A stretch of 5,189 nucleotides of DNA from Desulfobacterales bacterium (lineage in GTDB: Bacteria > Desulfobacterota > Desulfobacteria > Desulfobacterales > C00003060): positions 1 to 5,189 of the forward strand of contig JAUWXJ010000165.1 of NCBI GenBank assembly GCA_030616425.1, written 5' to 3'. A program made the translations under genes and the position numbers. Of this stretch, positions 1-5,189 are shown in pieces. A model generated the notes under the pieces. It searched no databases. It worked only from the letters and a program-made list of their open reading frames with translations, and had not been told where the DNA came from. Position 1 is the stretch's first letter, and each line of letters starts with the position of its first letter.

Positions 1-327
1 TTCAGGTTCAGGCTCTGGTTCGACTATTGTCTCAACTTCTTCGCGGCTGAAAAGACGGATCTGCTCGCCGGGTTCGATCCGGTAGGGGTTGGTAATCCGG
101 GGGTTTTTTTGCCACAAATCCGGCCAGACCCAGGGGGAGTCGAAAAAGCGTTCTGAAATGTCCCAGAGTGTATCCCCTTTCTCAATGGTATAATAGAGGC
201 CTGACTGCGCTTCTATTGTCTTTTCCGAACCTTCGTCTGAAAAGCAATCCACAAGAGGGGGCAGCCATGCAGCCAAAAGTGCGGCACAAACAAAAGAAAT
301 AGTCTTTAAAACCGTCCTGAAAGTCAT
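1..327 (-). CDS. LysM-domain exported protein, TsaP-like, 3' end cut by window edge
   Basis: The frame is open from the ATG at 327-325 to the window edge, giving the first 109 residues; the rest lies outside. Residues 1-27 are a basic N-terminus (R4, K8) plus a hydrophobic stretch (about 10-26), so the protein is probably exported or anchored by its N-terminus. No lipobox is seen: C28 is preceded by Asp. Residues 45-93 form one LysM peptidoglycan-binding domain, with KGDTLWDIS at 50-58, a Trp-rich segment WVWPDLW at 66-72, NPRITNP at 75-81 and IEPGEQIRL at 84-92. The extended W-x-W-P-x-L-W form of LysM is the one I associate with TsaP, the protein that ties type IV pilus secretins to peptidoglycan. 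After it comes an acidic Glu/Pro linker (96-109). The ATG directly follows the pilQ stop, so co-translation with PilQ is likely. The C-terminal domain that would separate TsaP from another LysM protein is not visible. Confidence 0.88.
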   Translation of the reverse strand, partial: MTFRTVLKTISFVCAALLAAWLPPLVDCFSDEGSEKTIEAQSGLYYTIEKGDTLWDISERFFDSPWVWPDLWQKNPRITNPYRIEPGEQIRLFSREEVETIVEPEPEPE

Positions 328-2631
328 CTAAGAACTCACCTGCGCGGCCTCTTCAAGCCTGATGATCGTTGGAGTGATAAAGATCAACAGCTCGTTTTTG
401 GTTTTTATCTTATACCTTTGCTTAAAAAGCCATCCTAATACGGGAATCTTAGAAAAAAATGGCACACCCGCCTCCGACCACGAATCCGTACTTGTTAGAA
501 TCCCCCCAATGACGATGGTCTCACCATCATTAACAAGGAGTTCAGTATCTGCGAGATTCGTGTCAATCGCAGGCGTACCGCCAACCGCATTGGTCCAATC
601 CGGAGAATCTTTATTTGCTAAAATATCCATACTAATACGATTGTCCGGGGTAATAATAGGTGTTACCTCAAGTTTCAGGACAGCATCTACAAATTTAATA
701 GTGGTCGTTCCTTCCTCTGTGATCTGATATGGGATTTTGGTTCCCTGTTCGATGGTTGCTTTATTGTTGTTCAGGGTCATTATCCTAGGTGAAGATATGG
801 TCCTCCCTCTCCCCTGGGTTTCCATGGCCAGCAACCTGGCATCAAGGTTAAAGAGGGTTCCTCCCAATCTGCCAAAGGTAAATCCCAATCCGCTTGTAAT
901 GCTGCTTGGTGGCAAATTAACCGCATAGTTTTGACCAGTTGCCGAGTATGTTTGCCCCCCGAAAAGCCTTGCTGTCGGTTCATTCTCATCACCACGGTAG
1001 ATATCTCCACCCCATTGAACGCCTATGTCCCGTGTGAAGTTGGTGTCGGCCTCAACAATCCGTGCCTCTATCATAACCTGGGCGGTTGGCTCATCCAGCT
1101 CTTTGACAACCCCCCTGGCCTTGTCTATAGCAGACCTTATGTCTGTGATAATGATCTTATTCGTTCGCGAATCAACGCTTACCTTTCCGCGTTCAGTCAT
1201 AATGTCGCTCAGGTGTGCTTGAATTTCGGAAGCATCACTGTAGTTAATGGAAATATATTCCGTGACCAAAGGCTCAAGCTCTTCCTGGACTTTAATAGCG
1301 GTCTTATCCGCCTCCACCTTTGCTTCAATCGCTTTCGTTTCTGCTTCAAGGGTGGCAAGTGGGGCGATGCGTATAATATTTCCCTCTTCGACTGTTCCTA
1401 ACTTGTTCATTCTCGTGATCAGGGCCAGGACCTGATCCCATGGGACACTGTCGAGCTTCAACGTCACCTTCCCTTTGACATCCTCCCCTATGACAAAGTT
1501 TTTACCACTTATCTCGTGCAGGATACGAAAGATGTGACGAATACCCGCATCCTGGAAATCGAGTGATATCTTTTGCCCTGTGTAAGTCTCTCCGGTTTCA
1601 GTCAAAACAACCTTCTCAGCCGGCGCTCCCGCTTCTTCTGCGATCTCCGCCTCGGTCTCTTTCATTACCTGCTGCCATTTTGGCGTCTTCACATCCAGCA
1701 GGGGCCTGGGCGGCACGGCAGAAGGCTCAAAGTCAACGACTAAGATATTTTCTTTCTGCTCCACCCTGTAGGGAACCGCCTCACGGAGCTGTATGGCTAT
1801 GACAGCCATATCTCCCATCTCGGGTGTCTGTATTGGAACAATCCGGTCAACAGCGCTCTTGAACCGTGTGGTAATAAGTGGGCGCTTTTGAGATTTCGAA
1901 ATCTTTGTATCAAAAAATTTCAACAAGAGCCTTTTGCCCGAAGGCTTTGCTGTTTTGTATCTGACCCTGGTGGTAGTCCCCACAATGACCCTTGATTTAC
2001 CGCCCTCAAGCGTGACAAAGTCGATCCGGTTGACCCACGCTAGTTCTTCAACCTTTTCAGCCTCCGTCTCCCCTGCCACGGGCTCAACCCTCTTTTCACC
2101 CTCAATCATCTCTTCCCGCACAGCAATGATCGGCTCTTTCTCCTCCTTGGAGACCGTCTCCTCGCCAACAGCCGGCCCTGCTATCGGCTTTCTGAAATAA
2201 ACCAGAAGTCGATTGTTCTCCTGAGTTGCTCTGTACGGAACATCTTCTTTCAAGTTGATCTGAATCCTGGAGCAACCTCCTCCCTCGATTAGTTCAGATG
2301 TAAAAATGCTCTCTATCAGAGTGCTCTCGGGTGTGTAAGTCTCCTGAACCCCTTTCAAAGACGCCCCAGGCAGATAGAGGACCACGCCAGGGGGTAAGAG
2401 CTGTTTGACTGATGTGTAGGTAATGGGTTGGTCAGCCTTTAGAGTGACAACAACCGCGGTTGGCTCCTCACTAACCGTAATTTCGTGGATAACCCTTTGC
2501 TGGTTCGCGCGTTCTGGTGTGACCGCCGCCGGCCTGGTAGATGGTTTGGTAGCACACCCTGCCATCATAAGGAATGTCAACGACAAAAAGAGCCAATGGT
2601 TCCTCCGAAGTCCTCTAAACGTGTAGTTCAT
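328..2631 (-). CDS. pilQ: Type IV pilus secretin PilQ
   Basis: Outer-membrane secretin, the gated ring through which the type IV pilus is extended and retracted; 767 residues from the chosen ATG, a normal length. Domains in order: lipoprotein-type signal peptide (1-25, C26); first AMIN domain (about 47-148); charged linker (about 150-195); second AMIN domain (about 200-302); secretin N0/STN domain (about 354-425, starting KISLDFQDAG); charged linker (about 426-455); a single N1 domain (about 456-515, with NKIIITD at 491-497); then the secretin core. Core signatures are MIEARIVE (520-527), ISSPRIMTLNNN (612-623), NDGETIVIGGIL (701-712), VPFFSKIPVLGWLF (723-736) and ELLIFITPTIIR (747-758). AMIN domains bind peptidoglycan. 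The ATG at 2631-2629 lies one base after the pilP stop; a TTG at 2646-2644 in the same frame would add five residues and overlap pilP by 14 bases. I prefer the ATG because the signal peptide then has a usual length. No pilotin gene is visible here. Confidence 0.97.
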   Translation of the reverse strand: MNYTFRGLRRNHWLFLSLTFLMMAGCATKPSTRPAAVTPERANQQRVIHEITVSEEPTAVVVTLKADQPITYTSVKQLLPPGVVLYLPGASLKGVQETYTPESTLIESIFTSELIEGGGCSRIQINLKEDVPYRATQENNRLLVYFRKPIAGPAVGEETVSKEEKEPIIAVREEMIEGEKRVEPVAGETEAEKVEELAWVNRIDFVTLEGGKSRVIVGTTTRVRYKTAKPSGKRLLLKFFDTKISKSQKRPLITTRFKSAVDRIVPIQTPEMGDMAVIAIQLREAVPYRVEQKENILVVDFEPSAVPPRPLLDVKTPKWQQVMKETEAEIAEEAGAPAEKVVLTETGETYTGQKISLDFQDAGIRHIFRILHEISGKNFVIGEDVKGKVTLKLDSVPWDQVLALITRMNKLGTVEEGNIIRIAPLATLEAETKAIEAKVEADKTAIKVQEELEPLVTEYISINYSDASEIQAHLSDIMTERGKVSVDSRTNKIIITDIRSAIDKARGVVKELDEPTAQVMIEARIVEADTNFTRDIGVQWGGDIYRGDENEPTARLFGGQTYSATGQNYAVNLPPSSITSGLGFTFGRLGGTLFNLDARLLAMETQGRGRTISSPRIMTLNNNKATIEQGTKIPYQITEEGTTTIKFVDAVLKLEVTPIITPDNRISMDILANKDSPDWTNAVGGTPAIDTNLADTELLVNDGETIVIGGILTSTDSWSEAGVPFFSKIPVLGWLFKQRYKIKTKNELLIFITPTIIRLEEAAQVSS
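336..341 (-). promoter_or_regulatory. Ribosome binding site of the LysM gene, inside the end of pilQ
   Basis: Minus-strand AGGTGA lies eight bases before the LysM-gene ATG at 327-325, within the last codons of pilQ. The good spacing supports that ATG as the start even though it directly abuts the pilQ stop codon. Confidence 0.6.
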
Positions 2632-2632
2632 C

Positions 2633-3322
2633 TTATACGTCCCCAAGTTTCTTCTGAAGTCTTAATTCCGTTGTTTGGCGTTTCATTCCACCCGAAACAA
2701 AATCCTCAACTTCCTCTTCAACAATGACCCTATCATTAAGTATCTTTTTCACTCTCCCAAAATCCGTACCAACGTACATACCTTCTGTAACAACATATCC
2801 CTTGCCCGAAGGGTCCTCAACCAGGGCCTTGTTTCCAGCAGCCGAGATGATGATGCCGACCAGTTTCAGTTGACTCAGTTCAACCTTTTGAAGTGGCGTT
2901 AGGGGGACCCCTTTTTTTCTGACCTTTTTCCTGGCCTTAGCCTTTCGTGCTTCTATGACGAAAATTGGTTCAAAGGGATCGAGCTTCCCGCTAGGGTTAT
3001 ACAAGTGGGCAACTTTTCTTGAAATCCCTTCAGCAGGCACCTCGGGCCCCGGTTTCTTCTCAGAAATTAGTGGCTCAGCCTTGATCCCAACAGCCTCTTC
3101 TCCAGGTTTCCTGGCAAGTTTGGGTGCTTTTTCAGTCACCTGTTCACCTGGTTTCGCGGTTTCAGAAACCAGTTCCTTTGGCATTGAAATCTTCTGTCTG
3201 AATACGACAGGTTTGGGAGGCGCTAGGGGCTCTGGCTGACCTCCACACCCCGAGGCAATGAATATAATAAAAACAAGTGCTACAAGAGACTTACGCGCAG
3301 TTGTTGATTGCGGTTCAGACAT
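2633..3322 (-). CDS. pilP: Type IV pilus assembly lipoprotein PilP
   Basis: Lipoprotein of the pilus alignment complex that connects PilN/PilO to the N0 region of PilQ. From the ATG at 3322-3320 it has 229 residues: a signal peptide with R10/K11, a hydrophobic core (about 12-24) and lipobox IASGC with C26 as the predicted acylated residue. A Pro/Lys/Glu-rich, probably disordered linker follows (28 to about 105). The motif YNPSGKLDPFEPI (108-120) precedes a very basic segment (126-137). The folded PilP beta domain is about 139-222, opening LTPLQKVELSQLKLVGI and containing the NKALVEDPSGKGYVV strand pair. The frame stays open up to an earlier ATG at 3415, but that start would lie inside pilO, add 31 mostly basic residues before the signal peptide and separate it from the ribosome binding site at 3325-3330, so I reject it. 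The residue after C26 is Gly, not Asp, so the sequence gives no classical E. coli-style inner-membrane retention signal. Confidence 0.96.
   Translation of the reverse strand: MSEPQSTTARKSLVALVFIIFIASGCGGQPEPLAPPKPVVFRQKISMPKELVSETAKPGEQVTEKAPKLARKPGEEAVGIKAEPLISEKKPGPEVPAEGISRKVAHLYNPSGKLDPFEPIFVIEARKAKARKKVRKKGVPLTPLQKVELSQLKLVGIIISAAGNKALVEDPSGKGYVVTEGMYVGTDFGRVKKILNDRVIVEEEVEDFVSGGMKRQTTELRLQKKLGDV
2640..2644 (-). promoter_or_regulatory. Weak ribosome binding site of pilQ
   Basis: Minus-strand GGGGA lies eight bases before the pilQ ATG at 2631-2629, within the last codons of pilP. It is a poor match to GGAGG, so PilQ may depend partly on ribosomes finishing PilP, whose stop is one base from the pilQ start. 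The alternative TTG at 2646-2644 has only a weak AGAAG upstream. Confidence 0.4.
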
Positions 3323-3324
3323 AT

Positions 3325-3330
3325 CACCTT
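3325..3330 (-). promoter_or_regulatory. Ribosome binding site that fixes the pilP start
   Basis: On the minus strand this reads AAGGTG, followed by AT and then the ATG at 3322-3320. AAGGTGAT matches the 3' part of the consensus AAGGAGGTGAT. It lies in the pilO-pilP gap and supports the inner ATG over the upstream ATG at 3415, which sits within pilO and would leave this site inside the coding region. Confidence 0.7.
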
Positions 3331-3350
3331 TTTTGCCCTTCTTCGACTCT

Positions 3351-3953
3351 TTAGTCTGCTGGTTTCGCCTCTGGGACCTCCAAAAATCTATAAGTCGTGG
3401 CCACACATGTAGCATTCAGAACCCCTTCAGCCTCCTTGGGAGCCCGTATGCTAATATTCAATATGTTTACAATCCTGGAGAGTCTTGCGACTCTGTCAAA
3501 AAACATGGCCAGGTTGTGATACCCACCGTTTACCGTAATATTGACAGGAATCTCGGCGTAAAAATCCTTTGAGACCTCTTGGCCGGGCCTAAACGATATG
3601 AACTCAAGGCCTGAATCCTTGCCTGAGTTTGATATGCCTTCCAGGAGGTTTGGAATCTCCTTCTTGTCCGGGAGAAGCTGAAGGGCGAGCCTGAATTTTA
3701 CCTGTGCCTCCTCGAACTGTTTCCAGAACCTCTTTAGATTTTTTGCAGATGCTCTGGCCTTTACAAGCTTGTTCTCAATCTCTTCATAGTTTGTCTTCAA
3801 CTCACTGACTTTGCCCGATCTCGGCATGTAGATTAGATAAAAAAAGCCGCCACCCAAGATCAAGAACACACCCACACAAATCAAAATCCTGTGCATGCGG
3901 CTCAGGGCTTCAATCTTGTCAAATGGAAGAGTTGGAAGTGAAAATTTTGCCAT
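3351..3953 (-). CDS. pilO: Type IV pilus inner-membrane protein PilO
   Basis: Bitopic inner-membrane protein that forms heterodimers with PilN and contacts PilP, making up the periplasmic alignment complex between the inner-membrane platform and PilQ. It has 200 residues, a usual PilO length. A short cytoplasmic tail (1-21) leads to one membrane segment (about 22-43), a predicted coiled coil (about 46-92) and a ferredoxin-like domain (about 98-192). Family-typical stretches are LLPDKKEIPNLLEGIS (93-108), GLEFISFRPG (115-124), FYAEIPVNI (131-139) and YHNLAMFFDRVARLSRIVNI (145-164). The gene begins 9 bases after the pilN stop, and a short AAGG four bases before its ATG is the only Shine-Dalgarno-like signal. 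Its stop is 28 bases before pilP, the widest gap in the window. Confidence 0.97.
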   Translation of the reverse strand: MAKFSLPTLPFDKIEALSRMHRILICVGVFLILGGGFFYLIYMPRSGKVSELKTNYEEIENKLVKARASAKNLKRFWKQFEEAQVKFRLALQLLPDKKEIPNLLEGISNSGKDSGLEFISFRPGQEVSKDFYAEIPVNITVNGGYHNLAMFFDRVARLSRIVNILNISIRAPKEAEGVLNATCVATTYRFLEVPEAKPAD

Positions 3954-3962
3954 CTCGCCTTA

Positions 3963-4535
3963 CTATGTCTTTGGTTCTGTTGAAGGCTTTGAAATTAAGG
4001 TTTGACAGGTTATTGAAAACCCCTTGAATTTTCTGCCCTCCCCCATTACAACCTGATTGGAGGAGATAAGATCCACTTCACCAAAGTAGGGTGATCCTTC
4101 AAGGCGCTTCATGAAATCGGCAATGGTCTTGTTGTCAACGGCCACCCCCGCAAGACTCATCTTCCCACCGGTCTCACTCAGGCTAGTCAGCCACATCTTT
4201 TTTGCCACCACCAAGCTGGCAAGGGCATCCATAATGCGGACCGGACCGGACCGGTTCGCTTCAAGCGTCTCTATGATCCCCAACTTTGCTTCAAGCTTCT
4301 CAAGTTCTGCCTTGATCTTATCCGCCTGTCTGCTCTTGGCTTGAAGAAGCGTAAGTTCTCCCTGAGCTTGTTCTATCTCAGCATTTAGGTGCGATATCTT
4401 TTTGCCCAGGTGATTTGCCAGGTAAAACATGACACCGAAAACAAGCAAAATAGACAGGAAAAAAATGGATATCTGGCGTCGAATATTTTCCTTTCTTCGG
4501 GCAGCTCGAACTGGCAGTAGGTTGATACGAATCAT
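3963..4535 (-). CDS. pilN: Type IV pilus inner-membrane protein PilN
   Basis: Bitopic inner-membrane partner of PilO; its cytoplasmic N-terminus is the docking peptide for PilM. The 190-residue protein begins MIRINLLP, the conserved PilN motif known to insert into a PilM groove, followed by an Arg/Lys-rich stretch (10-20). One membrane segment (about 21-41) is followed by a coiled coil (about 44-92) and a small alpha/beta ferredoxin-like domain (about 98-182), with MWLTSLS at 114-120 and FMKRLEGSPYFGEVDLIS at 141-158. The start codon overlaps the pilM stop (ATGA), and AAGGAG lies 12 bases upstream inside pilM, so translation is probably coupled to PilM, its binding partner. A short pentanucleotide repeat lies in codons for residues 94-100. 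Confidence 0.97.
   Translation of the reverse strand: MIRINLLPVRAARRKENIRRQISIFFLSILLVFGVMFYLANHLGKKISHLNAEIEQAQGELTLLQAKSRQADKIKAELEKLEAKLGIIETLEANRSGPVRIMDALASLVVAKKMWLTSLSETGGKMSLAGVAVDNKTIADFMKRLEGSPYFGEVDLISSNQVVMGEGRKFKGFSITCQTLISKPSTEPKT
4237..4254 (-). repeat. Short pentanucleotide tandem repeat in pilN
   Basis: The 18 bases are about 3.6 perfect copies of the 5-base unit CCGGA (plus strand), or TCCGG on the coding strand. They fall in the pilN codons for residues 94-100 (NRSGPVR), between the coiled coil and the globular domain. The unit length is not a multiple of three, so gain or loss of a copy would shift the frame. The copy number is low and the gene is in frame here. Confidence 0.7.
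4532..4535 (-). other. ATGA stop/start overlap of pilM and pilN
   Basis: Minus-strand ATGA carries the pilN start (4535-4533) and the pilM TGA stop (4534-4532). An AAGGAG at 4553-4548, 12 bases upstream, is rather far for efficient independent initiation, which favours re-initiation by ribosomes ending PilM. Coupling would help keep PilM and its binding partner PilN in proportion. Confidence 0.85.
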
Positions 4536-5189
4536 TTGTCGCCCACTCTCCTTGATGCCAGGCCCAGACAGATCGCAGCTTGAGGAGCGATCTTCTTAAG
4601 ATAGTCCACGTCGTTTTGTTTTTCGTTGATACTCAAGCTGGCAAAAGGATCACACATCTGTACCTCAAGGGAAGTCTCGGCTGCAAGAAGCTCAGAGAAT
4701 CCCGCCGTCTGCGCGGCACCACCACTCAGGATGATCTGCTTGATCTCCTCATCAGGAAACGTAGAGTAGTAAAAATCAATGGCCTGCCTGATCTCATCAG
4801 ACCAGCTTGAGGTAAAGGAATAGGTAACCTCCAGAACATCTTCCTCAGGCACCTTGTCCGTGGTCTTGCCCAGCTTGGCGGCCTCAGCCTCCTCAAAGGA
4901 ACAATCAAACCGGGAGGCAATCTCGCGGGTAATCTGGTCGCCACCAATAGTCATGTCTCGCGTGAAAGCAGACATATAATCTTTTACAATGTTGATATTC
5001 ATTTTATTAGCCCCAAGATCGATCAGGGCAAAGTTTCCTTCTTCGTTCAAGTAATTCTCTTCAAACACCCTTTCCATAGCAAACGCATCGATGTCGATCA
5101 CACAGAGATTCAGACCTGCCGCTTCCAAGAGGTCTACGTACTCATTGATGATCTCCTTCTTGGCTGCGACTAGCATTACGTTCATCTGA
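4532..5189 (-). CDS. pilM: Type IV pilus assembly protein PilM, 5' end cut by window edge
   Basis: Actin-like (FtsA/Hsp70-fold) cytoplasmic protein that binds PilN and links the cytoplasmic motors to the alignment complex. Only the C-terminal 218 or so residues are here; PilM is usually about 350. The frame is still open at 5189: the codon before the ATG at 5185-5183 is CAG (Gln). That Met is therefore internal, and it sits where family members have a conserved VLLVAA-like strand. Numbering from it: MLVAAKKEII (4-13), DIDAFAMERV (31-40), the phosphate-binding-type loop IDLGANKMNINIV (55-67), GGDQIT (81-86), the adenosine-pocket motif LSGGAA (153-158) and CDPFASL (178-184). The ending IAPQAAICLGLASRRVG (199-215) is typical of PilM. 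The stop overlaps the pilN start by four bases. No frameshift or stop is seen in the visible part. Confidence 0.95.
   Translation of the reverse strand, partial: QMNVMLVAAKKEIINEYVDLLEAAGLNLCVIDIDAFAMERVFEENYLNEEGNFALIDLGANKMNINIVKDYMSAFTRDMTIGGDQITREIASRFDCSFEEAEAAKLGKTTDKVPEEDVLEVTYSFTSSWSDEIRQAIDFYYSTFPDEEIKQIILSGGAAQTAGFSELLAAETSLEVQMCDPFASLSINEKQNDVDYLKKIAPQAAICLGLASRRVGDK

Larger units (their letters stand above)
1..5189 (-). other. pilMNOPQ-LysM operon (partial at both ends)
   Basis: Six same-strand genes are packed with junctions of -4, +9, +28, +1 and 0 bases in transcription order. None of the gaps can hold a promoter or an intrinsic terminator, so a single message is the simplest reading. 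The order pilM-N-O-P-Q is the conserved type IVa alignment-complex-plus-secretin cluster; the sixth gene extends it with a peptidoglycan-binding protein. The operon promoter must lie beyond 5189 and its end beyond position 1. Confidence 0.85.

Noticed and set aside
931..1401. A 156-codon plus-strand open frame antisense to pilQ
   Set aside because: It lies wholly within the clearly coding pilQ, has no recognisable domain, and its predicted protein looks like random read-through of the opposite strand. The other plus-strand frames across the pil genes are rejected for the same reason.
1891..1904. Perfect 14-base palindrome AGATTTCGAAATCT in pilQ
   Set aside because: About 0.3 such palindromes are expected by chance in a window of this size, it lies within a conserved coding region and it is not near any gene start, so an operator is unlikely.
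2149..2161. Inverted repeat GGAGAC-C-GTCTCC in pilQ
   Set aside because: A one-base loop cannot form a normal RNA hairpin, there is no following U-run, and it lies in the coding region for the PilQ acidic linker.
2632..2646. TTG at 2646 as the pilQ start
   Set aside because: It overlaps pilP by 14 bases, has only a weak ribosome binding site and adds five residues before an already complete signal peptide. The ATG at 2631 is the simpler choice, although TTG cannot be excluded.
3323..3350. Promoter or terminator in the pilO-pilP gap
   Set aside because: The 28-base gap holds only the pilP ribosome binding site and a short A-run. There is no hairpin with a U-tract and too little room for a promoter clear of coding sequence.
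5183..5185. ATG at 5185 as the true pilM start
   Set aside because: The frame remains open to the window edge, the product would lack the first third of PilM, and this Met falls within a conserved internal strand. The gene is cut by the window and not short.
1..5189. A novel defence, mobile or phage-related system
   Set aside because: All six genes are explained by type IV pilus assembly. No transposase, integrase, repeat array, RNA gene or unassigned space remains.

Overview
The window is the distal part of a type IV pilus assembly operon of the conserved order pilM-pilN-pilO-pilP-pilQ, followed directly by a LysM-domain gene. Everything is on the minus strand, so transcription runs from the right edge to the left. 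pilM is cut at its 5' end by the right edge and the LysM gene is cut at its 3' end by the left edge. pilN, pilO, pilP and pilQ are complete and look intact.

Layout in the direction of transcription: pilM (partial, 5189-4532) overlaps pilN (4535-3963) by an ATGA. pilO (3953-3351) follows after 9 bases, pilP (3322-2633) after 28 bases, pilQ (2631-328) after 1 base, and the LysM gene (327 to beyond position 1) starts on the base after the pilQ stop. No non-coding stretch exceeds 28 bases. I see no promoter, terminator, RNA gene, mobile element or CRISPR array, and no convincing gene on the plus strand. The window therefore reads as one polycistronic message whose promoter lies upstream of pilM, outside the window.

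How the products should work together, from knowledge of these families: PilM is an actin-like cytoplasmic protein that binds the N-terminus of PilN. PilN and PilO are bitopic inner-membrane proteins that pair through periplasmic coiled coils and ferredoxin-like domains. PilP is a lipoprotein that links PilN/PilO to the secretin. PilQ is the outer-membrane secretin through which the pilus passes. The LysM product would bind peptidoglycan and could anchor the secretin, as TsaP does in Myxococcus and Neisseria; that functional link is an inference here.

Organism: a Gram-negative, diderm bacterium with type IVa pili. Gene order, moderate GC (about half by eye) and the sequence style of the proteins fit Deltaproteobacteria/Desulfobacterota best, but this is an impression and not a demonstrated assignment. 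The machinery is well known. The points most worth a second look are the TsaP-like LysM gene abutting pilQ and an apparent lipoprotein signal on PilQ itself.
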